Source: Holdemania massiliensis AP2 (lineage in GTDB: Bacteria > Bacillota_I > Bacilli_A > Erysipelotrichales > Erysipelotrichaceae). Taken from it: a stretch of 64,000 bases of DNA. How positions within the stretch are numbered: position 1 is the stretch's first letter; each line of letters starts with the position of its first letter. The notes under the pieces are model-generated. The model was given only the letters and a program-made list of their open reading frames with translations, was not told where the DNA came from and did not search any database. Below, piece after piece: positions 16,625-25,342 of this stretch. The stretch spans positions 698,290 to 762,289 of the forward strand of contig NZ_HE998567.1 in NCBI RefSeq assembly GCF_000327285.1, given 5' to 3'. The position numbers and the translations under genes are program-made.

Positions 16625-18045
16625 TCGCCATCCCCTCCCTTCAGTCCTAAAGTGATCAGAAAGCTGTAGCTTTTCTGACTTTGATTGTACGTAAATCCGG
16701 TATAATTGACATCCGCGAACCAATCGGTGGAACGCAGATCCTGAGTATAGAGCGAAGGCGAAAGGCGGTTGGATGACGTACAGGATAACTGTACGGATAA
16801 GCCGTCCTGCACCTGCAGTCCGATAATCGAAACATCCTTGGGCTTTAAGGCCTGAATCTGTTCAAATAAAGTCTTGGTAAACTGCTCCGTTTGTTCACTG
16901 TACTGCAGCGCCTGCAAAGCGTCGGCGATCTGCTGACGGGTTAGGGAATTCTGCATGGAAACAACTAACGCTTCATCATACTGCGAAATCCGTTCAGGCA
17001 GCTGCAGCTGGGCCTGAACTTGTTTGATCGCGTTGTCTTCGATTTGATTTAACGCAAACTGCCGATATGCCAGGCCGGCCAGCACGAGCGCATTGACGGC
17101 GAACAAACCGCCGATCAGCCGCAGTGTTTGCCGGTGGCGATAGGCCTCGGTATAGCGTTGATGATTGATTCCATGAAATAGATCATAGGGGCGGCGAATT
17201 TGGGCTAAACCATACACCGCGCAGACCTGCGCGGATACCTCGCAGCCGCTTAATCCTTCCACAGCCGGGAAAATCTCGGTCGGCAAGCGCAAAAGCTGAG
17301 TAAGCTCCTGGGCAATGGATTCAACTTCCCGCGGCGCACCGATATGAACCATCTCAACGGGAGAATCCGGATTTTTTATCCGCTGAAACTGCACAAGCTG
17401 AGAAATCCGTTCATTCATGACCGCTAACGGAGTCTGATTGCGGTCAAAACGAAAGACGTTGGAAAACATAAACCGCCCGTTGTTAAACAGCACCGACGTA
17501 CAGACTTCATCGGAACACCAGGAGTATATGGCCGTCTTTTCTTCTTTCAAAAACAACCCGGCCTGAATCAAAGCCAATGTCGAAGTGATCAAGCGCTGCG
17601 GCTTGACGCCGGCTGCTTTTAAGGCCTTCGCATAAGCTTCGCCAAAGGTCTGCGGAACGACGACAGTCAGGCTTTCACTGCCGTTCTCCGCCTGCGGCAT
17701 CACCGCATAATCTACGGTATTTTCCGCGATATTGCCAATCTGACGGGCTAAGTTAAAATATAAGTTTTTCTCCAACGTTTTCGCTTTGAGCTTCGGCGTT
17801 TCAATCTGACGATAAATCACGGCTGTACTGTCCGCAATCACCGTGACCTTTTTGCCTTTAAGTTCCAACTGATCCGCCAGGCTTTTCGCCCATCGGGCAA
17901 AGCCTTCCTCATCCTGAATAAAGCCGTTGATCAACAGACCTTCCGGGATTTCCTGCGTGCTTGAGCGCTTCACCTGCAGCGTTTGTTTTTTTGCTTTTCC
18001 CCATATCACAACGGCATGCCGCTGCATAATATGCAATAGTATCAT
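16621..18045 (-). CDS. PilM-PilN fusion protein
   Basis: About 474 residues. The N-terminal 290 residues look like the actin-fold PilM (segments such as VTVIADSTAVIYRQIETP and a hinge with LTQLLRLPTEIFP), and the last 180 residues contain one membrane helix (LIGGLFAVNALVLAGLAY, near residues 312-330) and a PilN-like periplasmic-type domain. In most bacteria PilM and PilN are separate proteins that meet through the short PilN tail INLLP; here they are one chain. ATG 18045 is favoured because AGGGGG lies nine bases upstream; the frame is open to a TTG at 18069. Confidence 0.78.
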   Translation of the reverse strand: MILLHIMQRHAVVIWGKAKKQTLQVKRSSTQEIPEGLLINGFIQDEEGFARWAKSLADQLELKGKKVTVIADSTAVIYRQIETPKLKAKTLEKNLYFNLARQIGNIAENTVDYAVMPQAENGSESLTVVVPQTFGEAYAKALKAAGVKPQRLITSTLALIQAGLFLKEEKTAIYSWCSDEVCTSVLFNNGRFMFSNVFRFDRNQTPLAVMNERISQLVQFQRIKNPDSPVEMVHIGAPREVESIAQELTQLLRLPTEIFPAVEGLSGCEVSAQVCAVYGLAQIRRPYDLFHGINHQRYTEAYRHRQTLRLIGGLFAVNALVLAGLAYRQFALNQIEDNAIKQVQAQLQLPERISQYDEALVVSMQNSLTRQQIADALQALQYSEQTEQFTKTLFEQIQALKPKDVSIIGLQVQDGLSVQLSCTSSNRLSPSLYTQDLRSTDWFADVNYTGFTYNQSQKSYSFLITLGLKGGDGE

Positions 18046-18061
18046 CGTCATTTCCCCCCTG

Positions 18062-19249
18062 TTAGGCAATCATTCCGTAAGAATCATAAATCGGCATAAG
18101 AATGGAAATAATAACGAAGAAGATGATGATCGCTAAGATGATAATCATGATCGGTTCCATCATCGCCACCATTTTCTGCGTCGCATTGTCAGCCTCGGTA
18201 TCGTAGTAATCCGAAATGGAATTCAGCACATCCTCCAGCGATCCTGATTCCTCCCCGACGTACATCATCGAGTTCAGCAGCGGATCAAAGGCCTGAGAAG
18301 CTTCGATGGAACGGGAAAGCATCTCACCGCGGCGGACACGTTCACTGATCCAGCCGATCTTCTCTGTAAAATAGCGGTTATTCAGCACATCGCCGGAAAC
18401 CTGCAGCGAATCAATGACGGATATGCCGCTGGAATACAGCGAGGAAAAGGTGCGCGCAAAGCGCGAGGTCGCCACAATCCGATTTAACGTTCCAAACAGC
18501 GGAAACTTGACTTTCAGCTCATCAAATCCCCGCCGCAGCGCCGGCACCTTCAGCGCCATCCGCACGCCAAGGGCTAAAAACAGCACGCCAAGAATTAAAA
18601 ATGGCCAATAGGCAACAATAAAATTACTCATTGAGATCAAAAGCAAAGTATTCCACGGCAGCGCCATATCGCCAACCATGCTTAAAAAGCTTGGAACAAC
18701 CGATGTCATCAGCGCAAGAATTACCGCCACGGTAACCACCAGCAGCATAACCGGATAGATTAAAGCAGAGGTGACCTTGTTGCGCAGCTTATATTCCTTA
18801 TCGTAATGCCCCGCCATCCGTTCCATCACCGCATCAAGCGTGCCGTTCATCTCCCCGGCCTGCACTAAATAGATTAACAGCGGCGGAAATGCCTGCTGGC
18901 ATTGACGCATGGCCAGCGTCAGCGACGAACCTTTGCGCACTTCCTCAACCAGCTGAGCGTACAGCTTCTTCATCTTCTTCTTATCGCTTTTCTGCCGCAG
19001 CATTTCCAAAGCGTTGACTAACGGAATCCCCGAACTCAGCATCGCCGCCAGCTGCTTGCACATCAGCGATAATTCCTGATTCTTCGGTTTCCCCGTCTGC
19101 GTTTCCCACTGTGCCTTGCGGTGAGCATTCAGGCAGTAAAGACCTTCGTTATTTAAAAGCGCGTAAAGATGAACCACATCTTCGGCCCGCTTTTCCCCCC
19201 GTACTTTGCGGCCTTCCCTGTTTACCGCAGTATAAAGATAGGATTCCAT
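18062..19249 (-). CDS. pilC: Pilus inner-membrane platform protein PilC/GspF
   Basis: A 395-residue platform protein with two GspF domains, each a helical bundle (LMCKQLAAMLSSGIPL near residue 63; FARTFSSLYSSGISV near 265), and three to four membrane helices. It recruits PilB and PilT and receives pilins from the membrane. It is the first gene of the pilus operon behind an extended -10 promoter, and its 3' end overlaps the upstream extension of the pilMN frame. Confidence 0.93.
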   Translation of the reverse strand: MESYLYTAVNREGRKVRGEKRAEDVVHLYALLNNEGLYCLNAHRKAQWETQTGKPKNQELSLMCKQLAAMLSSGIPLVNALEMLRQKSDKKKMKKLYAQLVEEVRKGSSLTLAMRQCQQAFPPLLIYLVQAGEMNGTLDAVMERMAGHYDKEYKLRNKVTSALIYPVMLLVVTVAVILALMTSVVPSFLSMVGDMALPWNTLLLISMSNFIVAYWPFLILGVLFLALGVRMALKVPALRRGFDELKVKFPLFGTLNRIVATSRFARTFSSLYSSGISVIDSLQVSGDVLNNRYFTEKIGWISERVRRGEMLSRSIEASQAFDPLLNSMMYVGEESGSLEDVLNSISDYYDTEADNATQKMVAMMEPIMIIILAIIIFFVIISILMPIYDSYGMIA

Positions 19250-19288
19250 ACCTCACACATCCTTCATTCTGGTTAGATCATTTTTATT

Positions 19289-19297
19289 ATTATATCA
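19289..19297 (-). promoter_or_regulatory. Extended -10 promoter of the pilus operon
   Basis: The minus strand reads TGATATAAT with TATAAT at 19289-19294. No clear -35 is visible. Confidence 0.5.
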
Positions 19298-19359
19298 TTT
19301 TTAAGGATGTCTGCACAGAATTCAGCCGTAAACTTAAACAAATTCAAAGGAGAGAAATT

Positions 19360-20259
19360 ATGCCCATGGACTTCAATTTTATTCAAGAGCTTCAACAAAA
19401 GAAGATTGCGATCGAACGGCGGGTAACGATGGCGCCGTATACGTCATTTAGGATCGGCGGTGCAGCGGAATTAATCGCGCTGCCGGACACCGCAGACAAG
19501 CTGCGTGCATGCATCTTAAGCGCACAACGGGCCAAAATACCGTATCGAATCTTGGGTCAGGCCAGCAATGTGCTGATCGCTTCCTCAGGCTACCCCGGCA
19601 TGATCATTCTGCTGCGTTCCAACTGGGCTAAGCTGAACGTAGAAGGAACATTGCTGAAAGCCGACGGAGGATTGACGATCAAGCGGCTGTGCGACGGCGC
19701 GATGCAGGCAGAATTATCCGGACTGGAACGGCTATACGGAATTCCCGGAAGCGTCGGAGGTGCCTTGCACAACAACAGCGGCGCTTTCGGCACCGAGCTT
19801 TCCGAGCTGTTGGAATCTGCTCAGGTTTTGATCCAGGGCCAGGAAAGAACCCTGACCCGTGATCAGCTGCAATTCGGTTACCGAAGAAGTCTTTTAAACG
19901 ATCAGAACCATGTGCTGCTGAGCGCCGCTTTTCGGCTGCAGCCGGGACAGCGGCACAAAATCCGCTCTTTGATGGAAGAAACTATGGAGCGGAGAAAATT
20001 GAAACAGCCGCTGGAATATCCCAGCGCCGGCAGCGTATTTAAACGGCCTGAAGGGTATTATGCCTCCGCCTTGATCGACCAGTGCGGCTTAAAAGGCAGA
20101 CAGATCGGCGGCGCGCAGGTCTCGGAAAAGCATGCCGGCTTTATCATCAATCGAAGCCAGGCCAGCAGCGACGACGTCCATGCTTTGATCAGCAATATAC
20201 AAAAAGAGGTCTATGCAGAGACCTCTGTGACACTGGAATGTGAAATTGAATCGCTTTAG
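19360..20259 (+). CDS. murB: UDP-N-acetylenolpyruvoylglucosamine reductase MurB
   Basis: A 299-residue flavoenzyme that reduces UDP-GlcNAc-enolpyruvate to UDP-MurNAc in peptidoglycan synthesis. It shows the FAD-binding motifs YTSFRIGGAAE near residues 23-33 and LGQASNVLI, the GIPGSVGGALHNNSGAFG loop, the catalytic serine segment PSAGSVFKRP and the final GLKGRQIGGAQVSEKHAGF. It is a type II MurB, as in Firmicutes. The ATG at 19360 with AAAGGAG six bases upstream is the start; the frame runs open farther back, but that part overlaps pilC. Confidence 0.95.
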   Translation: MPMDFNFIQELQQKKIAIERRVTMAPYTSFRIGGAAELIALPDTADKLRACILSAQRAKIPYRILGQASNVLIASSGYPGMIILLRSNWAKLNVEGTLLKADGGLTIKRLCDGAMQAELSGLERLYGIPGSVGGALHNNSGAFGTELSELLESAQVLIQGQERTLTRDQLQFGYRRSLLNDQNHVLLSAAFRLQPGQRHKIRSLMEETMERRKLKQPLEYPSAGSVFKRPEGYYASALIDQCGLKGRQIGGAQVSEKHAGFIINRSQASSDDVHALISNIQKEVYAETSVTLECEIESL

Positions 20260-21407
20260 CGGGAAAATTCCGCCTTGACCTGAGCCAGCAGCTGCGGATC
20301 ACAGGCCAGCTCCACCGCGCACATCGCCAGCGCACTGGCGCCGCTGGCCAGCCCCTCACGGCCTTGCGGACTGATCGTCGCCGCCGCCATTTCCCGTGAA
20401 TGACCGGTCACTTCACAGCCGCAGATGCGGATATATCCATGCAGCGCCGGACAGCGGTAGCTAACCGCTCCGATATCGCTGGAACCGCCCGGCACTTCAT
20501 CCACCGGCTGGATTTCCTGTAAACCTAATTCTTCATACTGCTTTTGAAGCAGGCGGGATAATGTATAATTGATCTTATTGTCTTCGTACGGACATTCATA
20601 AACGCTGGTTTTCAAAGTTGTCCCGGCCATCTGACAAGCGCCCTCGGCACATTGGACCGCTCTTTCCGACATCGCTTTGGCCACCGCCATCGTCGGCGCC
20701 CGGAAGTAGTATTCCAGCGAAGCATAGGCCGGAATGACATTGGCGGCTTCCCCGCCGTCTTTCACAATGCCGTGAATAAAACAGCCCGGCTCCATAAATT
20801 GACGCATCATGTTGATCGCTACAAACGTATTGACGGCAGCGTCCAGCGCGCTTTTGCCCTCCTGCGGATGACAGGCATGGGCGTTTTTTCCATAAAACTC
20901 AAATTTCAGCGGCATTAAAGCATTTGTCCGCCCGCCCAAGCGGTTTTCTGTACTCGGATGGATCATCATCGCCGCGTCGAGATCATCAAAGCAGCCCTTC
21001 TCGGCCATGCGCACCTTGCCGCCGAAGTTTTCCTCAGCCGGAGTTCCGATCACCCGGACCTCTCCGCCCAGCTGATCGATCACCGCTTTGTAGGCGCCGC
21101 CGGCCAAGACGCCGATCGCCGCGATTAAATTGTGACCGCAGCCATGACCCACCTCCGGCAGCGCGTCATACTCGCATAAAAACGCAATTTTAGGACCCGG
21201 CTTCCCCGAATCATAGCGGCCGATAAAGCCGGTTGGAAGCAGATAGCTGCGCTCGACTTCAAATCCCAGCTGCTCCAGTTTTTCACTCAGCAGCGCCATG
21301 GATTCAAATTCCTGATCACCCAGTTCCGGATGCTCATACATCGCCCTGACCAGATCCATGCCTTCGTCAAGATGCTGTTTTACCCACGCTTTGCATTGTT
21401 CTTTCAT
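20256..21407 (-). CDS. M20-family amidohydrolase (AbgB/ACY1L2-like)
   Basis: About 383 residues. Metallopeptidase of the M20 family with the zinc-binding GHGCGHNL near residues 92-99, the catalytic PAEENFGGKV near 130-139, MMIHPST and the dimerisation domain with AHACHPQEG. Closest in pattern to p-aminobenzoyl-glutamate hydrolase/peptidase M20D enzymes that cleave N-acyl amino acids or small peptides; the substrate is open. ATG 21407 with GAGGTG seven bases upstream is preferred to ATG 21413. Its stop codon overlaps the convergent murB stop by four bases. Confidence 0.85.
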   Translation of the reverse strand: MKEQCKAWVKQHLDEGMDLVRAMYEHPELGDQEFESMALLSEKLEQLGFEVERSYLLPTGFIGRYDSGKPGPKIAFLCEYDALPEVGHGCGHNLIAAIGVLAGGAYKAVIDQLGGEVRVIGTPAEENFGGKVRMAEKGCFDDLDAAMMIHPSTENRLGGRTNALMPLKFEFYGKNAHACHPQEGKSALDAAVNTFVAINMMRQFMEPGCFIHGIVKDGGEAANVIPAYASLEYYFRAPTMAVAKAMSERAVQCAEGACQMAGTTLKTSVYECPYEDNKINYTLSRLLQKQYEELGLQEIQPVDEVPGGSSDIGAVSYRCPALHGYIRICGCEVTGHSREMAAATISPQGREGLASGASALAMCAVELACDPQLLAQVKAEFSR

Positions 21408-21720
21408 TCCCATTCACCTCATGGTTTAAAATTTATCATGATCTGCGTCATTTGTCACGTTTTTTACCGTTTAAAAGAAGATTTCCGGCTTTAAAAAACG
21501 CGGCGGGCCGATTATACCGAAAGCAAAAAGAAAGCCGCGTGTTTCTTCAGAACAACAGCCCCGCACTACGCCCAACTACGGGAAATGACCGTTTGAAAGC
21601 ACCGAAGCCCGCATCAACTTCATTCAGGCCGATCCATTGAAAAACCTTGTCATACGACGATAAAAAGCAGCGTTTTCTCTTCCCGGTCAAAAGGGTTCAA
21701 GGAAAATGCTGCTTTCTTAG
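21408..21720. other. Intergenic region with two hairpins
   Basis: There is no gene here. On the minus strand a terminator for the antiporter operon lies at 21663-21715. A second inverted repeat at 21498-21540 (arms ACGCGGC/GCCGCGT) is followed by T6, so it looks like another terminator or an attenuator ahead of the amidohydrolase gene. Confidence 0.55.
21663..21715 (-). terminator. Intrinsic terminator of the antiporter operon
   Basis: On the minus strand AAAGCAGC and TTTTC pair with GAAAA and GCTGCTTT (one mismatch), followed by TT and an AT-rich stretch. Confidence 0.75.
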
Positions 21721-22887
21721 TTATTCGCTGATTTCACCGGCCTGTGTCAGCGCCCACTTGGATACGCTTGGGCCGATTAATTCATAAATCAAAGTACCGC
21801 ATAAGACAACAGCCCGCACGGTTTCCGCATACTGCGGCACGACGGACTGCGCCACGACCGTTAAGCCGATTGCGACACCGGCCTGCGGAAGCAGGGCCCA
21901 GCCCAGATATTTCTGCACTGGTTCGCTGGCATGCATGATTTTCGCCCCGGTCCAGGCGCCCAGAAACTTACCGACAACCCGCATGACAACGTAGATGATG
22001 CCGACTAAACCGATCGAAGGCAGAATGCTCAGCTTCAGATCAGCGCCGGAGAGTACGAAGAACGCCATGAAGATCGGCGGTGTCAGGCGGTCGGCAATCG
22101 CCATGACCTTATCGCTTTCATTGGACAGATTCGCAAAAATCGCGCCCATCGCCATGCAGGTCAGCAGATCCGAAAATCCGAAGGTACTGGAAACAAACAA
22201 GGCGATAAAGATAAAGGCATAGATGAGCGCCTGCCGGTTATCTTCGTCATGGAAGAATTTCAGCGGAATCATCAAAATGAAGCCCAGCAGCGCACCGCTG
22301 CCTAAGGAGCCTAGGATTTCAACGATCGGATCCATCAGCTGCATCACAAGATTCCCGCTGCCGGGATTTTCAATCATCTGCGCGATGGCCACCGCAATCC
22401 CAAAGCCGATCAGGGCTACGGCATCATCGAGCGCGACGACGCTTAACAGCGTTTCCGTCACCGGGCCTTTGGCGCGGTACTGACGGATGACCATGATCGT
22501 TGCCGCCGGTGCCGTCGCGGCTGCAATCGCCCCCAGAACAAACGAGAACGCCGGATCAAAGCCAAAAGCGATCAGGGAAGCGATGACCAGCACAACAGCG
22601 ACCATGGCTTCCAGAATCGCGATGACAATCGGCGTCATGCCGACTCGCTTGAAATAACTGGCCTTGAATTCACTGCCGATTGAAAAGGCAATGAAGCCCA
22701 GGGCGACGCTGGAAATAAAGCCGAGCTGACTGAGCGCATCGGCATGCACAAGATTTAAAACCGACGGACCGACGATCAGACCGCCGATCAGATAGCCGGT
22801 GACGTTCGGCATTTTGACCAGCTTCATCAGCCGGCCGAACACCAGACCCGTCAGCAGCAGGATTGCCAAACTCATTAATTGCTGCAT
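21721..22887 (-). CDS. Cation/proton antiporter (CPA2/KefB-NapA family)
   Basis: A 388-residue membrane protein with 11-12 helices of the sodium/hydrogen exchanger fold. Visible family segments are the N-terminal GRLMKLVKMPNVTGYLIGGLIVGP, GAIAAATAPAATI and the acidic pair in VALDDAVALIGFG that carries ions. There is no C-terminal TrkA-N domain, so it is a short antiporter. It lies five bases after a PII-like gene and ends in a clear terminator, so the pair forms one operon. Ion specificity (Na+ or K+) cannot be read from the sequence. Confidence 0.88.
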   Translation of the reverse strand: MQQLMSLAILLLTGLVFGRLMKLVKMPNVTGYLIGGLIVGPSVLNLVHADALSQLGFISSVALGFIAFSIGSEFKASYFKRVGMTPIVIAILEAMVAVVLVIASLIAFGFDPAFSFVLGAIAAATAPAATIMVIRQYRAKGPVTETLLSVVALDDAVALIGFGIAVAIAQMIENPGSGNLVMQLMDPIVEILGSLGSGALLGFILMIPLKFFHDEDNRQALIYAFIFIALFVSSTFGFSDLLTCMAMGAIFANLSNESDKVMAIADRLTPPIFMAFFVLSGADLKLSILPSIGLVGIIYVVMRVVGKFLGAWTGAKIMHASEPVQKYLGWALLPQAGVAIGLTVVAQSVVPQYAETVRAVVLCGTLIYELIGPSVSKWALTQAGEISE

Positions 22888-22892
22888 CGTGA

Positions 22893-23228
22893 TTACCCCT
22901 TCTTCACAATGCCTTTAACATAGCTGACCGGAACGGTAAAGACTACGCCTGTATTCGGCTTGTCCAGATCGCCGACATTCTTTTCAATAATCTGCACCGC
23001 ATGTTCTACGTCTTCATGCTCCAGCACCATGAAGATCGTCTTACTGTTGACCTGAGAATTGTTTAACAACGCCCGCAGCGAGCCGAACAGATAATCATGA
23101 TCTGCCAGAAGGCGTGCCATTCCCGCACTGTCAATAATCGTAGCGCTGAATTTCTTTTCGTTGGATAAGTCTTTCAGCAGCTGATCCAATTTATCAATCT
23201 GATTCATTACAAAAAATAATAATTCCAT
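22893..23228 (-). CDS. PII-like regulatory protein
   Basis: A 111-residue protein with the outline of the PII/GlnB fold: a first strand with two helices (LLFFVMNQIDKLDQLL), GATIID-like SATIIDSAG, a middle region where the T-loop would be, SKTIFMVLE, and the end TGVVFTVPVSYVKGI. It lacks the uridylylated Tyr region typical of GlnB. It is cotranscribed with a cation/proton antiporter. By analogy with transporter-linked PII-like proteins it may gate that transporter after binding a nucleotide or other ligand; this is inference. Confidence 0.7.
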   Translation of the reverse strand: MELLFFVMNQIDKLDQLLKDLSNEKKFSATIIDSAGMARLLADHDYLFGSLRALLNNSQVNSKTIFMVLEHEDVEHAVQIIEKNVGDLDKPNTGVVFTVPVSYVKGIVKKG

Positions 23229-23259
23229 CGGTTACCCCTCTTTTCTTGAAACCTGTTTT

Positions 23260-23287
23260 ATTATAGCACCGGTTTTCTGTTTGACAA
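23260..23287 (-). promoter_or_regulatory. Promoter of the PII-like/antiporter operon
   Basis: On the minus strand TTGTCA (23282-23287), 16 bases and TATAAT (23260-23265). Confidence 0.8.
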
Positions 23288-23344
23288 GGAAATTTCCCGC
23301 AAGAAATCCAGAGATTTGGGAATACTGGAAACGAGGTGATTTTT

Positions 23345-24763
23345 TTGGAAAAATCAAGCGCTTTCACAGCTCAGTTCTCTGCTGATCTGCATCAAAGGCT
23401 GCCGATTGAGCAAAGTTTTGACTGCGTCAGCACCGTCTTCGATCTGAAACAAGGAACAGGTGAACTGATCTTTATCGACGGCTTTGCCAAGGACGAAGTG
23501 ATGGAAAAGATCATGGAACACATGATGAAATTAGATCCGTTGGCTGAGTCATCCGTCAGCGGCTGGCTGGCCAGGCAGATCCCCTATCTGGAGGTTTCCG
23601 GGACGACGGATTTATCTCAGGCCGTTGACGCGGTGCTGAGCGGTACGCTGTTGTTTCTCGCCGAAGGGGCTGCCGAAGCCGTCCTGATCGATGCCCGCAG
23701 CTATCCTGTCCGCTCGATGCAGGAGCCGGAAGATGACCGCGTCCTGCGTGGTTCGCGCGACGCCTTCGTGGAAACGCTGATCTTCAATACCGCGCTGATC
23801 CGAAGACGCATCCGGGACCCGAAGCTGATCTATGAATATGTCCAAGTCGGCAGCCGCTCCAAAACCGATGTCGTGCTGTGCTATCTCGAGGACAAAGTTG
23901 ACAGACAGCTGCTGGATAAAGTTCGTAAGAAGCTGAACAACACGGAAGTCGAAGGCTTGAGCTTATCCCAGGAAAGCCTGGCGGAGTGTCTACTTCCGAA
24001 ACAATGGCTCAATCCGCTGCCGCGCATCCGCTTTACCGAACGTCCGGATACGGCCAGTGCCAGCATTCTGGAAGGCAATCTGATCGTGCTGACAGACAAT
24101 ACGCCTTCAGCGATGATCCTGCCGACGCATTTCTTTGATTTCTTTCAGGAGGCCAATGATTACTACTTTCCGCCGTTAATCGGCACTTATTTGAAATTGG
24201 TGCGGATTGTGATCTTTTTTCTGACCTTGTTCTTTACGCCTTGCTGGTATCTGGCGCTGCGCTGCCCCGGACTGCTTCCGGACAGCCTGCATTTCATCCT
24301 GATTGAAGAAACCGCGGCGATTCCGGTATTGGCGCAGTTATTGATCATCGAGGTCATGATCGACGGTCTGCGGCTGGCTTCTTTGAATACGCCTTCCTCC
24401 CTGTCCAGTGCTTTCAGCATCCTCGGGGCTGTCATCTTAGGCGAATATGCGGTCAGTACCGGCTGGTTCAACGGTGAAGTGATCTTGTATATGGCGTTTG
24501 TAGCGCTGAGCAATTATGCCCAGCCCAGCTTTGAACTGGGCTACAGCTTCAAGTTTTTCCGCATGAGCTTACTGATTCTGATCGCTCTGTTGGGGCCTTG
24601 GGGATTATTGATCGGAACGGCCGCAATCATCGTCCTGATGTTAAAAACGGATACGCTTTCAGGCAACTATTGTTATCCGCTCTATCCCTATGACGGGACG
24701 AAGCTGCGCTCGCTGCTGCTGCGCAAACCGGCTGATCATCGCCACGGAAACTCAAAACATTAG
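23345..24763 (+). CDS. spoVAF: GerA-family spore protein, SpoVAF-like
   Basis: About 472 residues. Spore inner-membrane protein of the GerA family: an N-terminal cytoplasmic half with the phrase EPEDDRVLRGSRDAFVETL and NTALIRRRIRDPKL that is typical of SpoVAF, then four or more membrane helices from about residue 285. SpoVAF helps calcium-dipicolinate release during germination. The start is TTG 23345, with GAGGTG eight bases upstream; the GTG at 23336 lies inside that ribosome site. No other spoVA gene is in the window. It shows that the organism is, or descends from, a spore former. Confidence 0.88.
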   Translation: MEKSSAFTAQFSADLHQRLPIEQSFDCVSTVFDLKQGTGELIFIDGFAKDEVMEKIMEHMMKLDPLAESSVSGWLARQIPYLEVSGTTDLSQAVDAVLSGTLLFLAEGAAEAVLIDARSYPVRSMQEPEDDRVLRGSRDAFVETLIFNTALIRRRIRDPKLIYEYVQVGSRSKTDVVLCYLEDKVDRQLLDKVRKKLNNTEVEGLSLSQESLAECLLPKQWLNPLPRIRFTERPDTASASILEGNLIVLTDNTPSAMILPTHFFDFFQEANDYYFPPLIGTYLKLVRIVIFFLTLFFTPCWYLALRCPGLLPDSLHFILIEETAAIPVLAQLLIIEVMIDGLRLASLNTPSSLSSAFSILGAVILGEYAVSTGWFNGEVILYMAFVALSNYAQPSFELGYSFKFFRMSLLILIALLGPWGLLIGTAAIIVLMLKTDTLSGNYCYPLYPYDGTKLRSLLLRKPADHRHGNSKH

Positions 24764-24769
24764 CTTCAT

Positions 24770-24813
24770 GAAAACCGCTGCGGCGCTGAATCTTTCTCAG
24801 GCCGCCGTTTTAT
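24770..24813. terminator. Probable terminator between spoVAF and the flavodoxin gene
   Basis: AAAACCGctGCGGC and GCCGCcGTTTT form an interrupted stem. It overlaps the flavodoxin stop codon and may end transcription from both sides. Confidence 0.5.
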
Positions 24814-25342
24814 TCTCCCTTTCAAGCAGCGCACACAGCGGTTTTAACGCTTCCGGATCACACCAGCTGCAGCAACCCCGGCCGGCGCTTTCCAACAATC
24901 CTTGTTCCCACGACTGCAGGACCGCGGGATCTTTTTTGACCAGCGACTTTCTCAGCATCCGGCACATTGTTCGATCGAGAAAATGCATCTGCTGTTCATC
25001 ATAGCTTCCCCGCCCGTAATAGAGATGGGCCGACGGCAGGTCTTTGTTCAGCTTCTTTTGCAGGACTGCCAGAACGTCTGGGGATGCCGGACTGGCTCCG
25101 ACCGCAAACACCACCAGTGTCTTTCCAGCCAGTAATTCACGGTGCTTGATGAGAAAAGTCACACCCGCGATGGAGCCGGCGTAAATTCCGCCGAATAAAA
25201 CGATTTGGGAATAGGCTTTCAAATTCTGCGGCTTAAAGGAGCTTTGTTCTGCCAATTCGCTGGGAATTTGCTCGTGCAGCCATTGGGCATACTGGCGTGA
25301 GGCTCCATATTTTGATCGAAAAAGGATTAGTGTATCCGTCAT
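24797..25342 (-). CDS. Flavodoxin-domain protein
   Basis: A 181-residue protein. The first 120 residues have the flavodoxin pattern: LILFRSKYGASRQYAQWL, where the phosphate loop of FMN would bind, and IVLFGGIYAGSIAG. The C-terminus is unusual, with a cysteine cluster GRGCCSWCDPEALKPLC. HemG-like (menaquinone-dependent) or flavodoxin-like redox proteins are the nearest match. It is coupled by a 4-base overlap to a MarR regulator, so it is likely controlled by it. Confidence 0.8.
   Translation of the reverse strand: MTDTLILFRSKYGASRQYAQWLHEQIPSELAEQSSFKPQNLKAYSQIVLFGGIYAGSIAGVTFLIKHRELLAGKTLVVFAVGASPASPDVLAVLQKKLNKDLPSAHLYYGRGSYDEQQMHFLDRTMCRMLRKSLVKKDPAVLQSWEQGLLESAGRGCCSWCDPEALKPLCALLERENKTAA

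Noticed and set aside
19111-19359. Longer N-terminus for murB
   Set aside because: The extension is antisense to pilC and ends before the AAAGGAG-ATG start; MurB homologues start at the later Met.
23288-23344. Forespore (sigma-G) promoter for spoVAF
   Set aside because: A partial -10 (AATACTG) is present, but there is no -35 and it would leave no room for a leader before the ribosome site.
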